Shown: positions 35,772 through 45,043, numbered from the stretch's first letter. The stretch: DNA of 64,000 nt from Cognataquiflexum gelatinilyticum (GCF_024813435.1 NZ_JANAEZ010000008.1:62001-126000), one strand, 5' to 3'. Made by a program: numbers and translations. Notes: generated from the sequence alone by a model not told the origin.

Positions 35772-35800
35772 AACCTTCGGTCAAAAGCCGAAGGTTTTTT
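35772..35800. terminator. Terminator between tsf and the sulfatase gene
   Basis: AACCTTCGG pairs with CCGAAGGTT across a 7-base loop, followed by a T run. It stops tsf; the run also reaches the end of the converging sulfatase gene. Confidence 0.87.
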
Positions 35801-37251
35801 TATTCAAACAATTTAAAAACAGGGTTAGGAACATGCGCAACCTCAAGAAGTTTGGCCATTTCTTTGACTAATTCAGGATTCGAATCAGCCACATTCCGGG
35901 ATTCTGAGGGATCTTCTTTAAGATTATACAGTTCAATGGGAGCATTCCTGTCTTTTTTGACATTCAGCCTGACTGCTTTCCAGTCTCCTTTTCGGATGGC
36001 CTGCCTACCTCCCAATTCGACAAATTCCCAATAGAGGTATTCATGCTGCATTTGGCCTGACTCGCCTTTTAAGGTGGGAACAAATGAAATCCCGTCAATT
36101 TTGCTTTCGACTTTTTCCCCTACGATCTCGGCAAAAGTGGGTAAGAAATCCCAAAAAGCTGAAACGTGGTCAGTCTGTGATCCAGGTTTAGTTTTTCCAG
36201 GCCACTTCACAATCAGTGAAGTCCGGATTCCTCCTTCATACAAATCTCTTTTGTACCCCCTTCTCCCTGCATTGCTTTGGAAAAAATCGGGGTCGTTGCC
36301 ACCTTCCTGATGTGGTCCGTTGTCTGAAGCAAAAATGATGATGGTGTTTTCGGTCAATCCGAGTTCTTCGAGTTTTTGGATAATCTCTCCGATTTGCCTG
36401 TCCAATTGCTCCACCATGGAAGCATAAACCGCTCGGGGATATTCCACTGATTGGTAGCCAGGAATAATGATTTCCGGACCATAGTCATGTCCTTTGGGAG
36501 CGAGATACGGTTTTTCATCCCCAAACTTCTCTCTATACTTTTTCAATAATACAGTGTCGGATGTCGCCAACTCGGCATGTGGCGTCACCATAGGCACAAA
36601 CATAAAGAACGGCTTGTCTTTATTGTTTTCGATAAATTGTAAGGATTCTTGATGGATGACTTTGGGAGCATAGGTGGTTTGGTTGGTCCAGTCATTCCCA
36701 TCTAGCATCACTTTTTGATTGTTGTTCCAAAGGTATTCAGGATAGTAGCGGTGGGCATAGCGTTGGCAATTGTATCCAAAAAACCTGTCGAAGCCTTGGT
36801 TATTGGGATCTCCTGAAGTGCCTACAAATCCCAACCCCCATTTTCCAAAAGCACCTGTAGCATAACCTGCCTTTTTCATCATTTTGGGAATAGTCAAAAT
36901 TGTATCCGGCATGGGATATTGACCTTCAGGTTGGACTTCAAAATTTCCACGGATCGGCGTATGTCCTGTATGCAAGCCTGTCATCAATGCTGACCGCGAT
37001 GGTGCGCAAACAGTGGTTCCGGTATAATGATTTGTAAAAAGCATTCCATCCCCTGCAAGCTTATCGATATTTGGGGTTTCGATTTTTGTTTGCCCTGTTA
37101 CCCCCAAGTCTCCGTAGCCAAGGTCATCAGCGAGTATAAAAATGATGTTGGGTTTCGTGGATTCTGTTTCCTCTATGGATTTTTCTTTGCTTTGTCCACA
37201 AGAAATCAACCCAATGATCAGAAAAAAGAAAAGGAAGAATTGAAGTTTCAT
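35800..37251 (-). CDS. S1-family sulfatase lipoprotein
   Basis: The 483 residues begin with a lipoprotein signal (lipobox LISC, Cys18). The sulfatase core has metal-binding Asp residues in ADDLGYGDLG (42-43), and the formylglycine site CAPSRSALMTG (Cys82), which an anaerobic or aerobic maturase elsewhere in the genome must oxidise. Later motifs include FASDNGPHQEGG and LKEDPSESRNVA. It hydrolyses sulfate esters, most likely on marine or algal polysaccharides; the substrate subfamily is not decidable by eye. No sulfatase partner or maturase gene lies nearby. Confidence 0.93.
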   Translation of the reverse strand: MKLQFFLFFFLIIGLISCGQSKEKSIEETESTKPNIIFILADDLGYGDLGVTGQTKIETPNIDKLAGDGMLFTNHYTGTTVCAPSRSALMTGLHTGHTPIRGNFEVQPEGQYPMPDTILTIPKMMKKAGYATGAFGKWGLGFVGTSGDPNNQGFDRFFGYNCQRYAHRYYPEYLWNNNQKVMLDGNDWTNQTTYAPKVIHQESLQFIENNKDKPFFMFVPMVTPHAELATSDTVLLKKYREKFGDEKPYLAPKGHDYGPEIIIPGYQSVEYPRAVYASMVEQLDRQIGEIIQKLEELGLTENTIIIFASDNGPHQEGGNDPDFFQSNAGRRGYKRDLYEGGIRTSLIVKWPGKTKPGSQTDHVSAFWDFLPTFAEIVGEKVESKIDGISFVPTLKGESGQMQHEYLYWEFVELGGRQAIRKGDWKAVRLNVKKDRNAPIELYNLKEDPSESRNVADSNPELVKEMAKLLEVAHVPNPVFKLFE

Positions 37252-37303
37252 AATTCAGTCTTAGTTCAGGAAAATAAAATTATGGAAATAAAATCACCAT
37301 TCC

Positions 37304-37924
37304 TTAACGCTTCAGATTCTTCATCTGCTCAGCATTGTCAATGATGACTTCATTGTACATCAACGTCCAGCCCATGGATTTGGTGAGGACATAAATATTG
37401 ACCAATTCGCTCATCAGTCTCTCCTGTGCATTGTCCTTGAGACCTGATGATTCAATTTTCTTGCGGAATTGGGCGGTCACACTGTTCTTGATTTTATTGT
37501 AATCCTTTGCTTCAAATTTATTGAAGTAATCCTGTGTCACGTCATAATATTCGATTTCAGGATAGATATTGATGACGGGTTCCGGGATCTTGGTGATTAC
37601 CACCGTCTTGTTGTCCTCATCAATCCTCGTTTCCAATTGCCTCAGGTCATACTCAACTGTCGCTTTGGCGTTTGCCACAACCAAGGCTTTTTTGTCCGAA
37701 GTGACGATATCCAAAAAAAGATTCTGTGAATTTTTGAAAGTAAATACCTGTGAAAAATACCCCTCTGTCACAATCAATTTTCCAACATTTTGGATTTGTT
37801 GCTGAATCATGGCCGAGTTGGCTCGGATCTCGTCTTTGTTTTCCCTTTTCCCTACAAAATACCAAATGCTTCCAAGTACCAAAAGTGCCGCAATAAAGCC
37901 GAAAATAAACCTGTTCATGATCAA
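37304..37924 (-). CDS. DUF4230 membrane-anchored protein
   Basis: The 206 residues have one N-terminal membrane helix (about 5-23), then a DUF4230 domain with VTEGYFSQVFTF near its start, KALVVANAKATVEYDL and ITKIPEPVINIYPEIEYYDV. The bulk should lie outside the inner membrane. DUF4230 is of unknown function. An alternative start two codons downstream (MNRFIFG) is equally likely. It is a single-gene unit, close to but not overlapping the nuclease gene. Confidence 0.85.
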   Translation of the reverse strand: MIMNRFIFGFIAALLVLGSIWYFVGKRENKDEIRANSAMIQQQIQNVGKLIVTEGYFSQVFTFKNSQNLFLDIVTSDKKALVVANAKATVEYDLRQLETRIDEDNKTVVITKIPEPVINIYPEIEYYDVTQDYFNKFEAKDYNKIKNSVTAQFRKKIESSGLKDNAQERLMSELVNIYVLTKSMGWTLMYNEVIIDNAEQMKNLKR

Positions 37925-37985
37925 AGATTTTGCTTAAAGTTGGGGAAAATTAAGTGCGTTTACAAAGAAATTTGGAGGATCTAAA

Positions 37986-38681
37986 TCAAATAGATTTCAA
38001 GAAATAGATCAGTTCAACAGGTTTATTTGATTCCAGAATCCTGCAGGACCAAAACTCACGCTTTGACTTCTGAAATGTCCAAGTCCTTTCTCTTTCTCCC
38101 ATAAGATTTATCCTTTTCACCAAAGTAATCTTATCAATCCAACCCACAAAAAACAAGTCCGCTTGGTATCGCTTGGCACAAAAAGCATCATACAGGTATT
38201 TAGGATCTTTAAGGCCCAAATCAACCTTCAAAGCCTTTAACCAATCGTCTTTTGCTTTTCTTCTTTGGTTGAAAAAAACCTGCAAGTGAATATCCCCTCT
38301 AAGGTTTTCGATTTTCTCTTCCCTTCTGATCAGTTTGATATCCCGGTTGAGAAGGGCATTTTTGACCGTTTGGTCCGCATTGGGAACCAAGGAAGTCTTG
38401 AGTTCAATATTTTGGCCTTTATATACAAAGTCTATGTCTACCTGATCGTCCTCCAATATTAGATTCGTCCTTTCAACTTCAATCCCATTTTCTTTGAGCC
38501 ATTTCTGGATCGCAAATTCGCCCAAATACCCTCTGATCATGCAATCAAATTGGATGTTTGGATGACGGAATCGGAGATTGTCCAATTCCGAGATACTGGT
38601 ATTTTCAATTGCTTTTTGGATCGATTCGAGGATTTCTGATTCGGTCAGAGGAAGGTGAAGGATATGCTCGAAACTGACCAT
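37986..38681 (-). CDS. Putative PD-(D/E)XK nuclease paired with a DNA methyltransferase
   Basis: This 231-residue protein is not one I recognise by name. It contains GYLGEFAIQKWLKENG (51-66) and QVDIDFVYKGQNIELKTS (80-97): a D82 or D84 and an E93-x-K95, in the order and spacing of a PD-(D/E)XK nuclease active site, with a preceding helix Glu (E55). It has no signal peptide or membrane helix. It starts nine bases after the methyltransferase stop on the same strand, so the two form one operon. A restriction endonuclease that the methyltransferase protects against is the simplest reading; it is far too short to be a type III Res subunit. Confidence 0.7.
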   Translation of the reverse strand: MVSFEHILHLPLTESEILESIQKAIENTSISELDNLRFRHPNIQFDCMIRGYLGEFAIQKWLKENGIEVERTNLILEDDQVDIDFVYKGQNIELKTSLVPNADQTVKNALLNRDIKLIRREEKIENLRGDIHLQVFFNQRRKAKDDWLKALKVDLGLKDPKYLYDAFCAKRYQADLFFVGWIDKITLVKRINLMGERERTWTFQKSKREFWSCRILESNKPVELIYFLKSI

Positions 38682-38690
38682 TCTGTTTTC

Positions 38691-40073
38691 TCAAGATTCA
38701 AAAATGTGACTTTCTTCCTGGTGGTTTTCTTTTGCTTTCTCCAAAAATCCGGTTTTAAAATATTTAAGATTTTGTGCAATCGGAGCATGAAGTTTTTTGG
38801 GTCCCTGATAGCCTTGGATCACCTTAGAAACACGCGTATAGGTCACTTCTTCGCAGATATTGTTCTCATTGTTGGTACAGAGGATAAACTGTCTTTTGCC
38901 CCTATCCGCTTCGTTGGCCTTCAAAACTGCATGCCCAGTCGTCCCCGATCCGGCAAAAAAGTCCAGCACGGTGATTTCTTTGGATTCAAACAAATCGATA
39001 CAAAACCTGATCAAGCTTATCGGTTTGGGGAATTTGAAAATACTTTGCGCCACCACCTCATTCAGTTCCTGACTTCCTTCCGAATTCAAAAACTGGATCA
39101 AAGCCCGGTAGGGAAGCTGCCGTTCGCGTCGCCTGTTCACGTTGTCGACAAACTGATATTGTTTGATATAGACTTTCCATTGCTTGTTGGTTTTTTTGAA
39201 TACGATAAAATCGTTTTCAATTCCCCATTTCAATTTGTCCTGATTCCACCTCCAAGTGTTGGGCTTCCCAAATTTTCCTCCCGAAAGCATCTCTGTTCCA
39301 TCGGGCGCGGTAATCACATAATCCATGCTTTCACTATACGACCCTCGATAATCCAAATCACGCAGGTAATATTTCCCCCTAAACTCCACATGTTCATCTG
39401 AAAGTCTATACTTCTTGTCACTTTCTACATCGAGCTTCTCCTTCGCAAACTTCAATTCGGCTTTGTTTTTTGCGAAGCAAAGCATGTAGTCAAACTCCAC
39501 TGCGACCTGACCGCTGTCATGTCCGGAACCGGCTTTATTTTTTCTGACAAATTGGGCTACAAAATTCTCTTCTCCAAAAATCTCCTGACAGAGCAACTTC
39601 AGCTGTGCAATCTCATTGTCATCGATGGAAATAAAAATCGCACCGGAGCTTTTCAAAAGATTTTTAGCTAGGTTCAGCCGCTTCCACATAAAGGACAGCC
39701 ACTTGCTGTGTCGATACCCGTCATTGATGTCCACATAGCGGTCATTGTAGAGAAACTCGTTTTCTTTACCGGTGTTGTAAGGAGGATCTATGTAAATGAG
39801 GTCAATTTTGCCCTGATGGGTCTGATTTAAAACTGTGAGTGAGTGAAAATTGTCGCCTTCGATCAGCAGATGGGTAGGTTGACCGGCACTGTTGAAAATC
39901 TCCCTGTCTTGGATTTCCCGCAATACCGGAACTTTATCCTGAATTTCAGCAACCACTTTTTCAGGTTCCTTTTCTTCCTCCCATACCAATCCATACTTCC
40001 TGCTTCTGTCCAAGTGGTGGATCATCTCAAGAAGTTGTTCTTTGGAAAGGTTACTGTAATCGGATTTGCTCAT
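38691..40073 (-). CDS. Site-specific DNA (adenine) methyltransferase, beta class, type III Mod-like
   Basis: The 460 residues carry motif IV DPPYNTG (96-102) before motif I FAGSGTTGHAV (373-383), the beta-class order, with a variable target-recognition region between (~190-350). The N-terminal SKEQLLEMIHHLDRSRKYGLVWE and the C-terminal CEEVTYTRVSKVIQGY stretch resemble type III Mod subunits, although those are usually 600 residues or more. N6-adenine methylation is likely. Downstream, in place of a type III helicase-nuclease, lies a 231-residue PD-(D/E)XK protein. No phase-variable simple repeat is visible in the coding sequence. Confidence 0.9.
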   Translation of the reverse strand: MSKSDYSNLSKEQLLEMIHHLDRSRKYGLVWEEEKEPEKVVAEIQDKVPVLREIQDREIFNSAGQPTHLLIEGDNFHSLTVLNQTHQGKIDLIYIDPPYNTGKENEFLYNDRYVDINDGYRHSKWLSFMWKRLNLAKNLLKSSGAIFISIDDNEIAQLKLLCQEIFGEENFVAQFVRKNKAGSGHDSGQVAVEFDYMLCFAKNKAELKFAKEKLDVESDKKYRLSDEHVEFRGKYYLRDLDYRGSYSESMDYVITAPDGTEMLSGGKFGKPNTWRWNQDKLKWGIENDFIVFKKTNKQWKVYIKQYQFVDNVNRRRERQLPYRALIQFLNSEGSQELNEVVAQSIFKFPKPISLIRFCIDLFESKEITVLDFFAGSGTTGHAVLKANEADRGKRQFILCTNNENNICEEVTYTRVSKVIQGYQGPKKLHAPIAQNLKYFKTGFLEKAKENHQEESHIFES

Positions 40074-40363
40074 TCAGAGTGTTTTCTAAATTGAAACACT
40101 AAAAATACAATTTATTCCCAAAAGCACTTGGTGTAGATTAAAAATAGCCGTTATCTTAAGGTATTACTAAAAAATGCATGGTTTTTGCAACTCAGGTAAA
40201 TGGTTAGTATAAATGGGAGTGGTCGGTTACAATTGATTTTATTTCTAAATATATCCCAACATCAACAAAACATCAGGTTGCGTGAATTGCAACTATTTTG
40301 TGATTAAATTAGTGAATGTCTAACCGCAGTCTCACAAATACGGACTGCATAAATATAAAAGTC

Positions 40364-40594
40364 ATGTCACAGCTATTGAATTCAATATTTAGAATCGCCA
40401 AAAAAAGCCTCAAAACCGTTGAGCCTGCCGTGATGCTATTTTCAGGTACATACCTGTTGACCCAGGGCATTCAAAATAAAAATCTTCCGATGGGTCTTGC
40501 CGGAGGAATGCTTGTCTTTCGAGGAGGTTTAGACTTGGGCAAAGTCATTGAAGAAAGTGATTTGAAAGAATTAGAGGTGGAAAAAATCAAATAG
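40364..40594 (+). CDS. Small membrane protein of unknown function
   Basis: From MSQLLNSIF the product is 76 residues. It has a positively charged N terminus followed by two weakly hydrophobic stretches (VEPAVMLFSGTYLLTQGI and GLAGGMLVFRGGLDLG) and an acidic tail. It may form a helical hairpin at the inner membrane. An in-frame start at 40316 would add 16 residues that look non-coding. I recognise no family. A large-loop hairpin with a T run follows at 40708-40776. Confidence 0.5.
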   Translation: MSQLLNSIFRIAKKSLKTVEPAVMLFSGTYLLTQGIQNKNLPMGLAGGMLVFRGGLDLGKVIEESDLKELEVEKIK

Positions 40595-40687
40595 TCCATA
40601 CGTTCCATATCGATCTGTAGTCCACTTTGACTGACTTCGACCCTTCAAACCCAGTCTCTGATGTTTCTCTCAAGAAACAACAGGTTC

Positions 40688-40776
40688 ATTATTTTGAGTA
40701 AAATAATCTCCCGCATCTATCTCGAATTCATTGAATCTTTCTTTTATGAAACCGATGCAGCTGCGGGAGTTTTTTA
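40688..40776 (+). terminator. Nested hairpins ending in a T run, downstream of the small membrane gene
   Basis: First ATTATTTT pairs with AAAATAAT (40688-40707). Then CTCCCGCA (40708-40715) pairs with TGCGGGAG (40762-40769) around a ~46-base loop that has its own GCATC/GATGC pairing option, followed by six or seven T. The structure is more elaborate than a simple terminator and could be the end of a small RNA. Confidence 0.5.
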
Positions 40777-40804
40777 TGTGTAATAACTTTTTGGTGTCAA
40801 AAAC

Positions 40805-42127
40805 TCATTTTCCAAACTTTCCAAAAATCCAGTCGTCAGCTTTTTTACCTTGCTCAGGATAAGTCCAATGCCCGGTCTCAGGAACCACAAAAACATCTTT
40901 TGAGGCTTTAATTTCATTGAATGCTGAATAGTAGGAAGTAGGTGGGCAAGTGTCATCATTGTATCCCCAAGTGTAAAATCCGGGGGTTTTGAGAATCCTT
41001 GCAAAATTGACCACATCATAATAACCGATGGTTTCGATGACTTCGGGCTTGTTGAATTTCTGTAAATTATTACCGGCAAAAACATGGGGCCAACCTCCTG
41101 CCCTTCCTTCGAGATATCCTGTCATGTCACTCATGGCCGGATACATGGCAGTGAGGTATTTGATCCGAGGATCCAAGGCCGCTGTAATGATCGACAACGC
41201 GCCACCCTGACTTCCGCCTTGGATGCCTAGATTTTTGCCGTCATACTCGGGTAGGGAAACCAAAAAGTCAACCGCACGGATACATCCCAAATAAACCCTC
41301 TTGTAATAGTAAAGGTCTTTGTCCCAAATATTAAAAGTCGGATAACCATTCAGAGCCGCAGAACCAAGGTTGTTGTATACTTCCTGATTCATGTCAATCG
41401 GGATTCCGTGGATACCGATCTGCAAGGTAATCGCCCCACGGACAGATTTGTTGGCGTCACCGAAGTAAGGCCTGATACCTGCACCGGGGACCAACAAAAT
41501 AGCAGGATATTTATCGCCGCCTTTGGGTACAGACAAGACGCCATAAATTCGGCTATTTCGCACATTTTGAAAATTGACATGATATACATCCACTTGGTCT
41601 GTGCTTCTTTCAGGTTGGTGGACCATCTTGGCATCCATCGGGATTTTGGCAAGTTCAGCTTTTCCTGTGTTCCAAAACTCTTCAAAATCCTTTGGCATTT
41701 TGACGGTAGGTTTGATTTTATCAGGCTCAAATCCTGCGGTTCCGATACCCCGATATTCTTTTCCGTCTATGGTTGCAAAAACCTCACACCTGAGGAATCC
41801 GGGATTTTTCATAGTGAATTTTTCGATGGTTGCCTTTCCATCTTTCAGTTTCAAGGAGCCTTCTTTGATCGGTTCCATTTTTTCTTCTTTGACTACATAG
41901 CGGACATTTTCTACAGCTACAGGTCGGCCTGATTGGGTGACAGAAACAGAAAATTCCACGTTCTGACCTGTTTTATAGGTCCAATCTTCCCTGTCCGGGA
42001 CGACAGAGATTTCGAGGAATTGCCTTGGGATCTGGGAAAAAGACTCAACAGAAATGCTAAAGCAAAGCAGAAGCAGCATCCCAAAATGGAAATGCAGGTT
42101 TGGTTTGAAAGTTGATTTTTGATTCAT
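40805..42127 (-). CDS. Acetylxylan-esterase (AXE1, CE7-like) family hydrolase, secreted
   Basis: From MNQKSTFKP the product is 440 residues with a signal peptide (about 1-29, cleavage near SFS). A beta-sandwich N-terminal part (about 30-130) precedes an alpha/beta-hydrolase domain. The nucleophile is in GIQGGSQGGALS, the acid in a late Asp (NDDTCPP region), and the His in PETGHWTYPEQ, which are the AXE1-family landmarks. It should remove acetyl groups from polysaccharide or act on a similar ester. ATG 42133 is an equally good start; the frame upstream of that is not plausible. It is divergent from the S9 peptidase gene. Confidence 0.87.
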   Translation of the reverse strand: MNQKSTFKPNLHFHFGMLLLLCFSISVESFSQIPRQFLEISVVPDREDWTYKTGQNVEFSVSVTQSGRPVAVENVRYVVKEEKMEPIKEGSLKLKDGKATIEKFTMKNPGFLRCEVFATIDGKEYRGIGTAGFEPDKIKPTVKMPKDFEEFWNTGKAELAKIPMDAKMVHQPERSTDQVDVYHVNFQNVRNSRIYGVLSVPKGGDKYPAILLVPGAGIRPYFGDANKSVRGAITLQIGIHGIPIDMNQEVYNNLGSAALNGYPTFNIWDKDLYYYKRVYLGCIRAVDFLVSLPEYDGKNLGIQGGSQGGALSIITAALDPRIKYLTAMYPAMSDMTGYLEGRAGGWPHVFAGNNLQKFNKPEVIETIGYYDVVNFARILKTPGFYTWGYNDDTCPPTSYYSAFNEIKASKDVFVVPETGHWTYPEQGKKADDWIFGKFGK

Positions 42128-42316
42128 GGTCATTTTGGTTTGTCGCTTGAATATACTTTGAAATCTGCAATTATTATGAGCAATTAGAATCCTGTACCTT
42201 CCTTCTTTTTTTGAATCTCCGTTTACACATTTCATTCTAGGCTATTAAAAAGGAATGATTTACCTTATATTCAATTTCCATAATAACACTATCATCCACC
42301 AGCCAAACTCCCCCTT

Positions 42317-44353
42317 ATGAAACGCATAATAAGCTACTTACCCCTTTTATTCCTCCTGCTTTCCTATGAAGCAATAGGACAGACAAAGTCCAACCTGACA
42401 CTTTTGGACCTTTTTGATCTGGAATATGTCTCCGATCCGCAGATTTCACCGGATGGCAGCAAGATCATTTATGTCCGCAATTTCAAGGATGTCATGACTG
42501 ACAGCGACCTGTCCAATCTCTGGATAGTCAATTTTGACGGAAGTCAAAACAGGCCGCTGACCCAAGGAAATCAGCGGGATTTTATGCCGAGATGGTCACA
42601 TGACGGCAGCAAGATTGTATTCAAATCCAATATGCAGGATGAGAAAATGAAGCTTTATCTGATGTGGCTTGACACGAAAGAGACTGTGGCTTTGACCAAT
42701 TCGGCAATTGCACCCGGAGAAGTGTCATGGTCCGGAGACGACAAACAACTGGCGTTTACCATGTTTGTCCCAAAAGAAAACAAGTCAACATTGCTTAAAA
42801 TCCCTACAAAACCTGCGGGAGCAAAATGGAACGATGCACCGATTTATATTGATCAGATGAACTACAGGAGCGACGGAGCGGGCTACTTAAAAAGCGGGAA
42901 CACACAGATTTTTACTTTGGGAATCGACGGCGGAAAACCTACCCAACTCACTTTTTCCGAATTGAACCATGGCAATCCAATTTGGTCCAAAGACGGAAAG
43001 TCGCTCATATTTTCTGCAAACCTCCACGAAAAGCACGAGCTCGAACCATTGAATTCCGAAGTTTACCAACTCACCCTTTCTGATGGAAAAATCACTCCTT
43101 TGACGAAAAGATTTGGTCCTGACTCTAATCCTGTATTGTCTCCCGACGGCAGCAAAATCGCCTATTTGGGATTTGACGACAGGTTTCAGGGATATCAGGT
43201 GACCAAACTCTATGTAATGAATGCCGACGGAACAGACTCCAAAATGCTTGGTGGGGATCTTGACCGAGATATTGAAAATATCATTTGGGAAGGAAACAGC
43301 AGGGGAATTTATTTCCAATATGGCGAACATGGAGATATCAAAATAGGCCATGTTGCACTTACGGGAAAAGTACGGACCATCACTGAGGGACTTGGTGGCT
43401 TGGATTTGGGCAGACCATATGTTGTGGGACAGTTTACAGTTTCTGCTAATCATCGCTTTGCCTATACTTTAGGGGGAACGGAGCATCCGGCTGATTTGGG
43501 TACTTGGGGAGATGGAAATACCAACAGGCTCACAAGGGTCAATGACGATTTATTTGCCTCAAGAAAAATAGGCAGTGTAGAAGAAATCTGGTGGGAATCG
43601 TCTTTTGACAAAAGGAAAGTACAGGGATGGATCATCACGCCTCCTGATTTCGATCCTGCGGAAAAATACCCGATGATCCTCGAAATCCATGGAGGACCAT
43701 TCACCATGTATGGCAAATCATTCACATATGAATTGCAGGCGATGGCTGCTGCCGGCTATGTCGTCCTCTATACCAATCCTAGAGGTAGCACCGGATATGG
43801 AGAAGAATTTGGGAATCTCATCCACCACAATTACCCGAGCAACGATTATGATGACCTGATGTCCGGCGTGGATGCCGTGATTGCTAAAGGCTACATCGAT
43901 ACAAAAAATCTGTTTGTTACCGGAGGAAGTGGTGGAGGTGTACTTACTGCTTGGATCATAGGGAAAACAGACCGTTTCAAAGCTGCCGTAGTTGCCAAGC
44001 CTGTCATCAATTGGTACAGCCATGCCCTCTATGCTGATAATCCGGCGTTCTTTACCAAGTATTGGTTCCCGGGAAAACCTTGGGAAGAAACTGAAAATTA
44101 TATGAAGCGGTCCCCGATCTCCTTGGTCGGCAATGTCAAAACCCCGACCATGTTGCTGACAGGCGAATCAGATTTCAGAACTCCGATAGGAGAATCTGAG
44201 CAATATTATGCCGCATTGAAGTTAGAAGAAGTCGAAACAGCTATGGTCAGAATCCCCAATGCTTCCCACGGATTGGTTGACAAGCCAAGTATGCTGATGA
44301 GTAAAGTGGCTGCGATATTGAGTTGGTTTGACCATTATAAGGAAAAGCCCTGA
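42317..44353 (+). CDS. S9-family prolyl-oligopeptidase-like peptidase, secreted
   Basis: The 678 residues have a signal peptide (about 1-21), a seven-bladed beta-propeller-like N-terminal region (about 25-440, with repeated SPDGSKI and SHDGSKI and SKDGKSL PD40-type blades), and a C-terminal alpha/beta-hydrolase. The catalytic triad is visible: Ser in VTGGSGGGVL, Asp in GESDFRTP, and His in PNASHGLV. It resembles the dipeptidyl/acylaminoacyl peptidase branch of S9. It likely cleaves oligopeptides in the periplasm, complementing the tricorn-like protease at 46767-50036. Confidence 0.93.
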   Translation: MKRIISYLPLLFLLLSYEAIGQTKSNLTLLDLFDLEYVSDPQISPDGSKIIYVRNFKDVMTDSDLSNLWIVNFDGSQNRPLTQGNQRDFMPRWSHDGSKIVFKSNMQDEKMKLYLMWLDTKETVALTNSAIAPGEVSWSGDDKQLAFTMFVPKENKSTLLKIPTKPAGAKWNDAPIYIDQMNYRSDGAGYLKSGNTQIFTLGIDGGKPTQLTFSELNHGNPIWSKDGKSLIFSANLHEKHELEPLNSEVYQLTLSDGKITPLTKRFGPDSNPVLSPDGSKIAYLGFDDRFQGYQVTKLYVMNADGTDSKMLGGDLDRDIENIIWEGNSRGIYFQYGEHGDIKIGHVALTGKVRTITEGLGGLDLGRPYVVGQFTVSANHRFAYTLGGTEHPADLGTWGDGNTNRLTRVNDDLFASRKIGSVEEIWWESSFDKRKVQGWIITPPDFDPAEKYPMILEIHGGPFTMYGKSFTYELQAMAAAGYVVLYTNPRGSTGYGEEFGNLIHHNYPSNDYDDLMSGVDAVIAKGYIDTKNLFVTGGSGGGVLTAWIIGKTDRFKAAVVAKPVINWYSHALYADNPAFFTKYWFPGKPWEETENYMKRSPISLVGNVKTPTMLLTGESDFRTPIGESEQYYAALKLEEVETAMVRIPNASHGLVDKPSMLMSKVAAILSWFDHYKEKP

Positions 44354-44365
44354 TTTTGCCCTCTT

Positions 44366-44391
44366 GGCGTAGTTTGTAACTACGCCTTTTT
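44366..44391 (+). terminator. Terminator-like palindrome after the S9 peptidase gene
   Basis: GGCGTAG pairs with CTACGCC around a TTTGTAA loop, followed by five T. It shares its loop with two further palindromes just downstream, so it may also belong to a repeat family. Confidence 0.65.
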
Positions 44392-44400
44392 ATGATTTTG

Positions 44401-44499
44401 AATTTGTAATTCTACCTTTTCAACAAAAACTTAAAATTGTTTTGTAAAGCCAAAATTCCAATTGCAAATTGGAAGGATAAAAGGGTGGAATTACAAATT
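44401..44499. repeat. Imperfect inverted repeat with TTTGTAA / TTACAAA cores (REP- or MITE-like)
   Basis: The left arm (44401-44420) and right arm (44479-44499) are complementary over about 20 bases with two mismatches. A smaller hairpin CCAATT/AAATTGG lies inside. The TTTGTAA core matches the palindrome at 44366-44386. Confidence 0.65.
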
Positions 44500-44566
44500 C
44501 CATCCAGTCCTAGCATTTGACGTTTGACTACAGCTAGGAGGGTCTTTAGCGTACGTTTTTATTTTT

Positions 44567-45043
44567 TTATGCGCATCCATTTACACTGAAGTCCCTAAAT
44601 TCCTGTGTATCTAACACAAAACTTATCCGCCAATAATTACTACAACCATCTAAAACCATTAATTCAGTATCCATATCACATTCAACAGATTCTTTAAACA
44701 GATTTATATAAATCACTTTTTCTCCATTTTCATCTATATAGCCAAAATACTGTCTATTGTAATTTAAAAGGTTGTTCTCTAAATATTCACTGTTATTAAA
44801 CTGATTTGGATGTTCTTTATTTATCTTGGCAATCTTGGTTTTTAGTAATTTTTCAATCTGAATTATGTCTTCTTTATCTGGAATAAATCTTGAAAAATCT
44901 TTTGGTATTGAATAAATAAGGCTACTGACAGTCATAATAATTCCATTTGAGGTTTTAGTTTTCACTAATCTTTCAGAACAGTCTACTTGAGCAATAGTGA
45001 CTTGGCTAATGAAAAAGATTCCAATTATAAGTAGTGCTTTCAT
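44567..45043 (-). CDS. Exported protein of unknown function (AT-rich island)
   Basis: The 158 residues start with a signal peptide (about 1-18, MKALLIIGIFFISQVTIAQ) and continue with a mixed alpha/beta domain containing a Cys pair region. I recognise no family. Base composition is clearly more AT-rich than the flanking protease genes. With the SecD-like lipoprotein gene it forms a small island of orphan genes beside REP-like palindromes. Confidence 0.7.
   Translation of the reverse strand: MKALLIIGIFFISQVTIAQVDCSERLVKTKTSNGIIMTVSSLIYSIPKDFSRFIPDKEDIIQIEKLLKTKIAKINKEHPNQFNNSEYLENNLLNYNRQYFGYIDENGEKVIYINLFKESVECDMDTELMVLDGCSNYWRISFVLDTQEFRDFSVNGCA

Noticed and set aside
37986..38681. HNH or PLD-type nuclease as the restriction partner
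   Set aside because: No HNH or HKD motifs are visible; the D-ExK pattern fits better.
38655..39401. 248-residue reading frame on the plus strand opposite the methyltransferase
   Set aside because: It is antisense to a gene with clear motifs, and the translation has no recognisable domain.
38691..40073. Complete type III restriction-modification system
   Set aside because: No helicase-type Res subunit lies on either side; only the methyltransferase resembles type III.
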